The position numbers and the translations under genes were made by a program. The notes below the pieces were generated by a model that saw only the letters and a program-made list of their open reading frames with translations, was not told where the DNA came from and made no database searches. From Chionis minor (taxonomy: Eukaryota > Chordata > Aves > Charadriiformes > Chionididae), in assembly GCA_013398295.1 (NCBI GenBank), contig VZSF01007911.1, forward strand, positions 94,773-158,772: a DNA stretch of 64,000 nt, read 5' to 3'. Below, piece after piece: positions 1 to 11,000 of the stretch. The first letter of the stretch is position 1. The number at the start of each line of letters is the position of its first letter.

Positions 1-3000
1 CCTTCATTCTTATCTAAGTTGAACTCCATTTCTCTAACCTTTTCTTGAAGGTCTCCTTTTCTAGATTTCCTCCTATTCAAGACACTCTCCATCACAATAC
101 ATCAAATTTGGCTGATGTCTTTCCTGACTGTGTAGATCACCCTTTCAGCAGCTCTGAATGTTATGGAAGGATTGCTTTACTATTTCACCCGATTCACAGC
201 CCCATCAGTATAAATATCAGTAATTTCACTAGAAATTTGGAGTCACGGGTTGAGATTCATCTGATCAAATGCTGATATCTAAATCTGATATGGTCACCCA
301 AGCTCATTTGAGTAAGAGAAATGGGCAGTTCTAAAGCGAGATTTAAGTCACGGAAGAGGAGATGTCTGCATTTGTTTAAGAGACTCTTAAGAGGAAATAG
401 GCCTAAAAGTGCATATATTTTTCCTTTAACTACATGGGGATCCTAGAGCTAATACGAATCCATAGCATTATCTATTCAGAAAAAACAGGTTAAGGCAGAA
501 TTTTGCTGGTTTCCTATGCATGCTTAAAGAGAAATAGGCAACCGTAAGATTGAACATCTCTTTATGGTATTAAAGTCAAAGGGAGAATCAGGGGACAGAG
601 TTAGATGAAGCAGCTAAGATTTATCATTAATTAATTTTTCCTATAGCTCTGCAGTTTAGCGCATATATGTCACCTTCAATATGTGATGTTTGTTTCATCT
701 ATAATATGCATGCAATTTTTTATACTGCTGTAAATACTTTAATATCTGAAAATGCTTTTCCAGTAAACCTACTTCTCCCACTGGGAGCGCTGGCAAAATT
801 CCCAGTGACTTGAATAAAAAACAATAAAATGCAGAATAAGGGAACAGGGCTTAAATCAAGAGTGTAAACCAATTAGATATTTTCATGGTTGGCCTTTGAG
901 ATTCTAAATATAATGCCTATTGTTCTGTTTCCAAAGGCACCAATCCTGTCACCCTCGCTGACTCTCTCAGCCTTTTTCATGCCAGCACTAAGGGCTGTTT
1001 TCCTCTGTTCTGAGGCTTCAGCCAAGCACCATCATGCGGCCTTTCCATGTGTCCCTCTCTTCCCTTCAGCCACCAATGTTCTTAGACTGCTTTTTCTAAT
1101 CAAATCTTTTAACAGATGATAAGAGGGCAGAACATATGCAAATTATCTTAGTGAAGTGGATACTAAATATCTGAATCAGCAACATATCTTCCAACTACCG
1201 CACTAATTAATCTCTTATTTATGACTCATTGTCAACTGTACATTTTTGGAGTGCTGACAGATATAGCTGGCATCCAGCAGTAAATAATGTTTCAATGACC
1301 TCTTGCAGACTTGGATGTAATCTAAAGTTACAAATTTCTCAAAATAAGATACGGTAATGTATAAACAAAGACAGATAAAATTATTTTATTCCATCTTAAT
1401 TACTTATTTTTACTTTTTTATTTGACTACTTCTGTGCTAGAAAATTGAAAGTGTAGAATATTGTGCTCATATTTCATGTACTTAAATGCAACCTAAGTTG
1501 TTGGAGCTTGCTGAATTATATCTATTAAACAGAAATATTTTTCAGAAGTATCCTCATTACTCAGCAGTCAATGCCATTCACTACATTAGGCCAAACTGGC
1601 TCCCTGGGATGACGCACAATTAAGCAGATTGCCATTGCATCTGCTTAAGGAAAGTGGAGAAAGCTACCTATGAATCATTACTTTGCTCACTAAACTTTCA
1701 CCCTTCTACAGTTTTAGTGAAGGTTTTCCTTCCTGCTCCATGGACATTATTCTCAGTGAGAGAATTTGACAGTCTGAAGATGTGTACATTACAAATACGG
1801 CAGATTAAGCAGATCTTTCTGACCAAACTGAAACAGATGATAGCTTCCTAAGGGTCCTAAAATTGATTTGCAAGGTGGTCCTAAAATAGATTTACAATGA
1901 CTTTAATTATTGTCTCATAAAACTGCTTCAAGTAAACAATCAGAGAATAGAGTCACAGCTAAAATATTCTCTAGCTCTTCTTGTTATCCCTGTGTATAGC
2001 ACTGTTCGTGCCAGGCATTTAAACTAATTTTTAAGATAAATCAATCTCATCTGAACATATATGTTATTAAACTGAATTCCATATGGATAACCTTTGCATC
2101 TGGATTCCTGGCTATCCCTTGCACCTGTATGATAATAGCTGTAACAGTATGAGGGATGAAAGCCAATCCAGTAGGGGCCTTCTTGCTGAAAGTAAATATG
2201 CTTAAGTAAACCAAAAACCTGTGTAACATGCATGCTACTGAACTCAAGAAGGAGCTCATCAAAACCTCCATACAATTCACAAAGGAAAGTCTCCAGATCT
2301 ACAAATCTCTATCCTTTCTCTGGTTCAGACTGGTTATCCTATTCTATCAAATCTTCAAATCTATAACATTTATTTTATTTTTTTTTTTTGCAATATATGG
2401 AGCTCCAAAGGGAGCTATCATTCTATTTGTGTGCAATACACGTTTTTTGGGACAACATTTGCTTGTACACTCAAAATGTTTTAATGTTCAATCTGTTCCA
2501 CCTTTGCAGTTGAACTGTTCACATCTAACTTGAACCATCTGAAAACTAGACTACACAGAAGTTAATTGATATAACCTCCTTTAATAGATTATGGCAGGAA
2601 AAAAAAGCACTTTTAAACATGGCCCAAATTAAGTGTGCAAGACAGACTTAATGAATCGCTCTGAGGAATGTCTATGTGTCTTTTACTGACTACAGGGAAT
2701 ACCAACATAGGTGGTTTACACCAGAATTAAACTGATTTAGTGAGAGTTAGTTGACAAGAATCACACACACATAAATGTAATTGTCTATCTCAACTCAGGA
2801 AGATGACATGGTTCCTAATTTTTATCACTCGGCAATTGTAATTGTAATGACAGAGTTCATATTTCGGTGGGTTGGGACAAAATTGTGAACCACAGTAAAA
2901 GAATTATCCTTATGAAAAAGGTTTCACAGAAAACTGCTCTTTTACAATAGTAACTGCTGTTGCTTAATAATAACGTCCACTTTCATTTAAAAAGGGAATA

Positions 3001-4510
3001 AAAACAATTGAGCATGTTATAAAGGTGATTAGCCAACTTAACAGCATTTATTTTTTCAAAACACAGGATGATAAGACTAGTTGGTGCACAAACAAAGCAA
3101 TTTTATATCCTGCTGTCCTTCAAATTACTATGGTTTTCCAAAACATCCTTATCTCTGTTGATGCAATTTCTTTGACAAACCTTTGTCTTTTTATAACTTG
3201 CCTGTGCATAGATTGTGGTTTTTTTCCAAATGATATGGTTCTTAAAGCTTTTCTTTTATCAAATACTTCTTGGTTTGTATTTTTGACAGAAAAAAAAAGA
3301 GAAAAGAAAAACTGTTTTCAAAATTGAATGTATTTAGGAAAAAAAACAAATTGACTAATTTTTTCTCCTTGTACACAACATCATGGTGAATTTCCACTCT
3401 GAAACAAACTTCATCTTCCCATACCATGTCCAAAGAGCATTTTTCTTTGAATTAAACAGCAGTTGTAAATGGAAATAAAACCTTTTCAGAGAATTGTTAG
3501 TAAATCTTACTGCATCTCAGCTTTCTACTAAGGCAGCTAATGTCTTTCCAAGTGCACAAATCTAAGGCATTTGCTGTATTTAGTACTGGAGCTAAACCCT
3601 TAGGCACTTTGTCAAGAAGTTTGTTTGCCTTAGGGGGATTTTCATCGATATGGAAACTGGGCAAGCAGAGAATGTTTACTAACAGAAAGCAAATGTTGAA
3701 CTTCTGTTCAAAGAGACTGGCAGGACACTGTCTATATCTCCTTACAAGAACTGATAGTTTACAACCGATACCTTGTTTGTGCCTAGAAGAACGTGGACTG
3801 TAATTCCTCTTGCTATCTGTGAATTCTGTAAAGAATTAAGAGTTCAAATGGCTAATACTTTCCAAAATGTCAAAAGCATGTGTTTCTTCCTGCTTTAGAT
3901 ACAGGTCAGCATGAAAACTTGTAAGGCGTCTACTCAAACCAAAGTAGCTAATTTTACATACTGTAGAGCTTTTGTAACATCTCATAATGTTTATGTGTCC
4001 ACAGGAAAAACTGCTTTCCTAAAAGAAAGACTAAAACCCAAAGACAGGGGTTGGGCCCAAGATTATAATCACGGTGTAAGAAAGAAAAAGGCCTGTAAGA
4101 GAGGCAATGTGTTTCTTTAGATCTGCAAAGAATAGAAATATCCGTTCAGAGTAACCAAACTATGTCACTGTCCATACAATCCCCATAAAGGCTTTAAGGC
4201 TTTAAAGATTTCATGCACCTGAATTGTACAATAAAATAGATATACTCATTCTCCACACAGAGCAAACACAACTGGTTTTTTTGCTTTTCCTCTGCAGAAA
4301 GAGGTATGTTACCTTTCTTGTCTACTCAGAGGAAAGTAAACCTGACAGTGAGTGACATGACAAGACCCTTAGACGAGGTGGAGTAAAAGCCACTGCATTT
4401 TTTTTTCCTCCACAAAAATCACAGTTTCCGATATTCTTCCTTTTCTCTTTCTTGTCCATTAAATTTCATATTTCAGGTATACCATTTCCTTCTTTCACAA
4501 AGAAAACGAT
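1..4510. other. AT-rich noncoding stretch, no recognised gene
   Basis: No repeat family or gene was recognised here. The open frames present are short (about 100 codons or fewer), lack recognisable domains and look like chance frames in AT-rich DNA. A block around 1,150-1,300 has a dense set of transcription-factor-like words and is listed separately. A short A/T-rich stretch near 3,285-3,360 is purine-rich on the plus strand. I see no CR1 or LTR signature in this interval, so it is probably unique intergenic or intronic DNA. Confidence 0.6.
1150..1300. promoter_or_regulatory. candidate conserved noncoding element / enhancer
   Basis: The block contains an AP-1/MAF-type TGACTCA at 1,222-1,228, a homeodomain-type CTAATTAATC just upstream, and a TGCTGACAG downstream. 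This clustering resembles vertebrate developmental enhancers. It is inference from motif content only; no conservation data are available. Confidence 0.18.
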
Positions 4511-5085
4511 CTTTTGAAGCATGGGAGAATAGTCTCTTTCTACAGGGGAAGCCAGGCAAGCAAGCCTGCTTTTTCATGATAGTACACTAACATGACGTCA
4601 AGAAAGCACGCTCAGGCTCTACAACAGTCTACAGGTTTGAGGATGAGAGAAAGAGCTCTCCTCTAGACTAGTGGCTCCTTGAACACAGCCTCCTCTCTCT
4701 GTCTCTGCTGTTGATCAAAAAGAACAAGGCACAGTTCGTGTCATGTTAACACACCTCATTTTTACTGCTGCTCAGGTCAACATTCTGTTGAACAACATTC
4801 TGTTATTTTGTCCTTGGTGACACCATTTCTGTTCCTCCCCGAGGACCAGAAGATGAGTTTGAAGATGAGAAATACATTGACGGCATTTGCTTCATGCTCT
4901 TTCTACTGTTTGCCAAGTAGTTATGCCGTGCACCACCACCAAGTCTGCTGACCTCGAAGGTCAATCATTCTACGTTTTGAGCAAGTGCTTATTCATCCCC
5001 TCCCAAACGATAAAATCCCCTGTGTAAGGCGATGTAATGAAATGATTCAAAGGTTCTGAAGATTTTCCTATGCACTGCTTTTACA
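4511..5085 (+). repeat. duplicated segment, copy A (deleted version)
   Basis: This segment matches 10,268-11,000. Two arms are essentially identical to the second copy by eye: 4,560-4,779 pairs with 10,316-10,535, and 4,801-5,058 pairs with 10,718-10,974 apart from one A in a homopolymer. The outer edges (4,511-4,559 and after 5,058) are still alignable but clearly diverged, roughly 70-80%. Between the arms copy A lacks about 160 net bases present in copy B, replaced by a short filler in which AACATTCTGTT occurs twice. The net loss is not a multiple of three, so the frame open in copy B (ATG equivalent at about 4,743) hits a stop soon after the junction. It could be a local duplication with later gene conversion, two members of an unknown repeat family, or an assembly artefact. 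Confidence 0.9.
4593..4600. promoter_or_regulatory. perfect CRE palindrome TGACGTCA
   Basis: An exact full-length cAMP-response element, the binding site of CREB/ATF factors, lies in the first identical arm of the duplicated segment. The same site occurs in copy B at 10,349-10,356. A full CRE containing CpG is uncommon in CpG-depleted bird DNA, but no promoter or gene is recognised next to it, so function is uncertain. Confidence 0.3.
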
Positions 5086-8000
5086 TTTTTCAACTTTTCT
5101 TTATTCCCTCATACCTTTTACATCTTTTAGTTTCTATCTCTTTTCTTGTCCTTCTTTTCTCACTTGAAGGAAGGCAACAATTAGGACCCCTTTCCCAAAG
5201 TGCTTGTATTATCGTGAGCCCCTTCCCCTTTCATTAGGCAGAAGTTCATTCAGTAGGTAAGAATGAAGAGGGGCCCAAGTGAGAAAATGAGCCCCAGGCT
5301 GCCTATGCTTTTGAAAGCAGTTGGAAATACACCGATACCAGAGATGTGCAGTCTTCAGAACAGAGCTCCAAGCTGCACTCTCCCATGATTACAATAAGTG
5401 CTGTCAAGCAATTCTGTGGTTTTGCAAATATCTTGGCCATTCCCTTAAAGAGCAACTTCATTAATTCCTACCTTTCTTTTCATGCCTCTCTCTCTAGTGT
5501 GTTCCTTTCTTTTTCAGTGTCCTCTACCACATAATTAAATTTGTAAATCCAGTAGTGGTAAGAGCAGGGTTATCTTTGGTGAAATGTAGTCTCTGTTTCC
5601 TTTAAAATATCAAGAATCCTCTACAGTGGGCGGTAGGATCACTGGCTTCAGGAGAACTATTGTTTTCTTTGAAGATTATTCTCGTGTTCTCATGAAACCA
5701 AGAAGATGCCACTGAGATCAGATTTCAAAGAATCTTTCTCTTCTAAGATTCCTAAATGTAGAAATGTATTTGAAAACACTCAGCTTGTTTTAAACCTACT
5801 CATTAAACTCTCCTTATTTTTCTCCAGGGACTTTTGAAAATCAACCCAGACGGGTGTTGGATTAATGACTGCTGGTGCGTTCCCTTGTATTGTGGGCATA
5901 GAAGATTAGGATCAGCACCTGTTTCTTTGACATTTCTGGCCAGGCATCAACACAGATATTGAGGGATAGTACAATGTTCCTTGGTGCTGGATGCTCAAGC
6001 CCATCTGCGAGGATGGCGTTGTTCCCATCTGTGAGTTCAGAGTGCCTTTGTCTACGATCAGCGATTGGTTTAATTGAACAGCCTATATTGGAGTGAAAGC
6101 GCTGTTACTTCCCCACCACCCTCTCATGTGCCAGAATGAAGCTGTGGTGACACCTTCCTCATCCCCGCTGTCACATCTTGGTATTTATGTAAGCCTGAGC
6201 AGCAGAATGGAAGGAATAAGTCACTATTCACAATGACTGCTGACTGCCAAAAATATATATTTGTATTGCAGCAGGTGATGGAGAATTTGGGTAGGGAAGT
6301 GTACCTAAGAAGGGGCTTTTTAAAAGCTCCCTGTGTGCAGGTCCAGAAGACACAGAGGGTCAGGTAACCGGCTAAACCACTGAGGAGCATTTCTGGCTGT
6401 GCTTAGGAACACCACCGACAAACAGATAGACTGGAGGTAGATGCTCTTGATCAACTGGCAGCAATGTAACAGATTTTTTTTATTCAGCAGAGTTCAACAC
6501 TGCAGCCCAAAGACTATGCCACTCTGTTAAATACAAGACATAACTGGCTATATCACATCAGGAGAAAGGGAAGGAGGGCACTGCCATCCTGACTTCTAAA
6601 GGCATTAAATGATGTTAAAGTCAGAGCAGAGCTGATGGAGGCTCCAGTACTTTCCCCCGAAGTCTCAAATTTGGATTGCAATGTGCAGAATCCGGGTATC
6701 CTGAGTGTATTTCAATGGCAGCAGTGAAACACAGAACAACAAATACTGTCTCCTAAGTACACTCCTTATCTCTGACCCAAAGCAAGGTACTGTCAAGGAA
6801 AAAGAGTGTTTTTCAGACATTGATTTGCTTTTATGTACCCTCCCATTGTGAGCTCCACCATTCAGAAATGTGAACTTGAGATCCTTGTTATCCAGCTGCT
6901 TGGTTTGAGATGTGCTTAACTTTATAAACACATTTTTAAAAGGCTTTTTTTCATTGAAGTGTTTTTGGTGACACACAGGTTTCGGCTGCAAGAAATGAGA
7001 CGTCTTTCATGAGAACAGTCTGCCTGGTTTAGCTTCTCTGCCTTCCTGCAAAGCAATATATATATCTGTCTTGCTTTCATTTATTCTCCTTTTCATTTTA
7101 TGGAGGCCTCATTTAGTCTAACTACACTTTTTATTTGCTGATAAGGTGATTCCATAAATTATCTTACTGAAATAGGTCTTTTAATTATTTCCTCCTTCAG
7201 AAAATGTAGTTTTCAAAATTCCTTATTTCCATTACTGTGAATACTCTTTTTTTATATTTCTTATGTTGTCAGATTTAATTTAAATATTATTCATGCTGTG
7301 CTCTGATTTCAATGCATTATTTAAATATGCTGACTTACATATTTTCTGATTAATTTTGGGGGAAAAAAGGCTATTACCATTAACTGTGATTCTTGAATAA
7401 TACTGCTGTTGCATATTCATGCTTGTGGCATGCGCCAGTACTGTGCAGAGCTAGGACTGTAGAGCTTTTCTAGGCAAACGGGTCCCATACAAATCAGATG
7501 AGTGCTTCTCCCAAATGTGAATGCTTACTGCTGATACTGTCAGAAACAATTAAATTCCCAGCTACTGCCAATATCCTTGGGCAGCAAAGAAAAAAAAAAT
7601 TCTGTGGATGCCTTTGAAGTGGGGGAAAGGGACCAGGAACAGGCAGAAAGGAATTGGCACCAAGAAACTCCAAGGACATGTCTTCATTGAGAAATAGAAT
7701 CGTATTAACAACTAGTTTGCATTCACACTGCTTCGGAGAAGCTGTCCCCTCTGTGAATGTGTCTTGGAAGAATTTATTAAGAAGGTCCCAATTAGAGACT
7801 GAGAGCAAACTGGAAATTACCTGGTGTGTCCCTGGGATAGATACACTGTCCCCAAGCCAGTGAGACTTCAGGGAAGATCTAAAGCCTGGCATTTGTGAAG
7901 AGTGTTACTAGCTGTAAGAGCAAGAACAGTAGTACCAAGGCTGTTTATGATTGTTTATGCCTTCTCTGAATTTGTGAGATTTCTTCTTCCACTGCATTCC

Positions 8001-10267
8001 CGGGGCAGGCTGCTACAGGTGGCAGCATGCGCTGGAGTCTATCCTCTTGAAAACGTCGCTTTGTTAAAGTCATGATTTTATTTTTTATGCTTTCACTTTT
8101 TAATAACTATTTTGTTAATTTATCAACCTATGGTGATTACTCATAAAACAATAATTGGCAGCATCCCTTTGAAGCCTCAAATGGGAGAGGGAAAAATAAT
8201 GTAAAAAACTGCTTTTGGCCTAATACCCAAACACTATTAACCGACAGGAGATTTCTCCAAAGCCAGTGGTGGGGTTAAGAGAATGTACTCTGTGCATTAC
8301 AGCATCTCTTCAAAGTAATTTTTATTCTCACTTGGGGGAGTAAATTATTTAAATACTATGTTGAGGGTATTAATTGTGTTTCCGTTCCCTTTCGAGATAT
8401 TTTATTTTATTTTAATAAGTTTTTTCATATAATAAACAAAGTTGCGTTTCTTAGACGTTCCTTCTTCATGTGATGTTTCAGCTTATGATTGATTCTCTGA
8501 CATGTAAGCTTGAGAAGAAAAACAATTTTGCTAGGGTAATTACTAGATGCAATGTATGTTATATACTTTCCTTTTATGGCTGACAGAAAGGAGGAAAAGG
8601 GAAATTCACCAGTCAGTGGGGAAATATGGAATCTTACCGAAAACTGGTCAAACCCAGTCCAGAATGGTTTCAAATGCAGAACATAATTATCCACTGGACT
8701 CTGACTTTTGGTGAAACAACTGGCTGCCTCAGAGTCAACTACAAACGCTCAGGAGAGAAGTCATGAGTTGAACAGATTCTGAGGATGAATTACTTTCCTA
8801 TGTCCAGGAGTGGGCAGTAGAGCATCAGTTTGAAAGAGCACTCAACTGTTTAATTTAGAGCAGAATTAGTGTAATTGATTTCAAGACAGATACTGGGACA
8901 ATTCACTTGTTTAGAGCTAAGCATATCCTCAAGGATATTTTAGTTTTACAGCTGGAGGCATGTTAGTGTTAAGGCACTTCAGTAAGGCAGTAGAGGAAGT
9001 TAGTGTGCTCCTTCCAGTTTATAAACAGAGGACTTTTCATTTCTGTCAGAGCACCACATTTTGCAAGCATTAAGCTCACAACACAAATGCTAGAAGTAAA
9101 GGAATAGTAGGGTATAGAAGAGGATTATCAGATGGCAAACAATCCAACCCATATTTGGTGATCCTAAATTGTAACTAATGCATCCTGGCACTGCAAAAGC
9201 CAGACGCAAGGAAGCTATGTAGCATAAAATTGCTTTAAACATCTGTCAAAAGCAAACAAAGTTGATTACGTTCTGTTTTGATTTGCTATAAGCACAGAGG
9301 TTAGTTTCGGAAAAAAAAACATCTTAGAGGTGTAATTACATTTCTTCGACAGTGTGAGACAAAGTTCCTTGATAATATAATATAGAAATTAAGTGGCTTT
9401 GCATGAATTAAGAGGCCTTGAATGAATGGTTGGGAGCACAAAAGAAGTTTGTGTTTGTGCATACAGCAGTATGAGTCAAACCAACGGGGAGAGAAGAAAG
9501 TGGCTGTGGAGCTTACCTTCCTGATGAGATCGCCAGCAATGCATCTCAAAGCACTTTTTAAAGGGTGGAAGTCTCTGTATTTCTCTTGGGGAAAGGGCAG
9601 GATGGAGGAGAAGAAGCAGAAGAATGGTCCTCAAATCCAGAGCCACATTTCATCTACCAGGGTGCAAATAAACTGAATGAATAATAAAAATGTCATGGCA
9701 GGGAGGGCAAAGTAACTCTAGTTGCCAGAAAGTTGCTCTGCAGTGGGAAAATATCAGTTTCTCAAATCTGACATAAATAAAACAATGTCAATGAGAAAGA
9801 CTAACAGAGGTGTTTTAGGACAGAGTTTTTTGCTAACATAGTCAAGATTATATCAAAATAACCAATAAGCCAGTGATCAAATGAGACAATTGGCATGTGG
9901 AAGACAGTTTCAAATTCCTGCCTGTTCCCTCACAGGCACAATGAGGGCCTTTTGTGCTTTTACATTTTATTTAAACATGTAAATATACATTAGTGAATTA
10001 GATCTTTATTCAGTAGTCTCCATGGTCTTACTGGAAAATACTAAAGCCTTATATGACTACCTAATTATCTTAGCCCCTATCTTCCATTTGTCATACTCTT
10101 ATGTTTTTTTGTGCTTGGCCAAATATTCTCGAATTCAAGGCAAATTCTCTGGTCAAAACCCATGAGATCTATGATAAGATAGTTCATTACCTGCAGGAAA
10201 TACCACTTCTAAACATCTTATTTTAAATGCAAAATAGAAAATCTCAAAAACATTGATGTCAAAATTT
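5086..10267. other. noncoding spacer between the duplicated segments
   Basis: No repeat family or gene was recognised. 5,085-5,165 is pyrimidine-rich. 5,840-6,130 has a slightly higher CpG content than its surroundings but no recognisable coding signal. The frames here, including a 132-codon one on the minus strand at 7,494-7,892, have no domain and no splice or codon features that support a gene. A partial CTCF-like word (core CAGGTGGCAG) lies near 8,015. Confidence 0.55.
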
Positions 10268-11000
10268 CTTTTGAAGAGTGAGAGAATAGTCTCCTTCCGA
10301 GGGGAAACCAATGAAGCAAGCCTGCTTTTTCATGATAGTACACTAACATGACGTCAAGAAAGCACGCTCAGGCTCTACAACAGTCTACAGGTTTGAGGAT
10401 GAGAGAAAGAGCTCTCCTCTAGACTAGTGGCTCCTTGAACACAGCCTCCTCTCTCTGTCTCTGCTGTTGATCAAAAAGAACAAGGCACAGTTCGTGTCAT
10501 GTTAACACACCTCATTTTTACTGCTGCTCAGGTCACCATTCACATGAGAGTGAGAGCAAATCACTCCGAATTTGTGCCTGCTGCTGAAAATGAAAGTTGT
10601 AAGAGGCTTGTAGTCTGGATGGATCTACAGCTAAACACTGCTGAGATGAACCTGTCACCCAGGAAACGTGAGCAGATGGAGGAAGCAAATGCAAGAGAGG
10701 AAATATTATTAGGTTGGTGTTATTTTGTCCTTGGTGACACCATTTCTGTTCCTCCCCGAGGACCAGAAGATGAGTTTGAAGATGAGAAATACATTGACGG
10801 CATTTGCTTCATGCTCTTTCTACTGTTTGCCAAGTAGTTATGCCGTGCACCACCACCAAGTCTGCTGACCTCGAAGGTCAATCATTCTACGTTTTGAGCA
10901 AGTGCTTATTCATCCCCTCCCAAACGATAAAATCCCCTGTGTAAGGCGATGTAATGAAATGATTCAAAGGTTCTCAAGCTTTCCCTGCATGCTGCTTCCC
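10268..11000 (+). repeat. duplicated segment, copy B (full-length version)
   Basis: This is the longer partner of 4,511-5,085. It retains the central stretch (about 10,536-10,717) that copy A has lost. The two flanking arms are almost identical to copy A, while the last 50 bases on the left and about 30 on the right are diverged. No terminal inverted repeats, LTR ends, poly-A tail or target-site duplication were seen, so it does not look like a standard transposon. The full CRE at 10,349-10,356 and two AGGTCA nuclear-receptor half-sites (10,530-10,535 and near 10,875) are present. Because copy A carries a junction filler, copy B is the likelier ancestral form. Confidence 0.9.
10499..10837 (+). 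CDS. unrecognised 112-codon open frame in copy B
   Basis: The frame begins at ATG 10,499, but it is open from 10,439, just after an in-frame TGA at 10,436. It ends at a TAG (10,835-10,837). The predicted peptide has a hydrophobic start, a charged middle (NLSPRKREQMEEANAREE), an acidic segment (PEDEFEDEKYIDG) and a hydrophobic end (ICFMLFLLFAK). I do not recognise a family. A second reading is that only 10,532-10,712 is an exon: a pyrimidine-rich tract ends in CTGCTGCTCAG directly before it and AG|GTTGGT follows. That donor is weak. Copy A has lost exactly this region and its frame is broken. It may be a chance frame, a relic exon or a young lineage-specific gene. Confidence 0.15.
   Translation: MLTHLIFTAAQVTIHMRVRANHSEFVPAAENESCKRLVVWMDLQLNTAEMNLSPRKREQMEEANAREEILLGWCYFVLGDTISVPPRGPEDEFEDEKYIDGICFMLFLLFAK

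Noticed and set aside
7494..7892. 132-codon minus-strand open frame
   Set aside because: No recognisable motif, no splice or promoter context, and a competing frame on the other strand.
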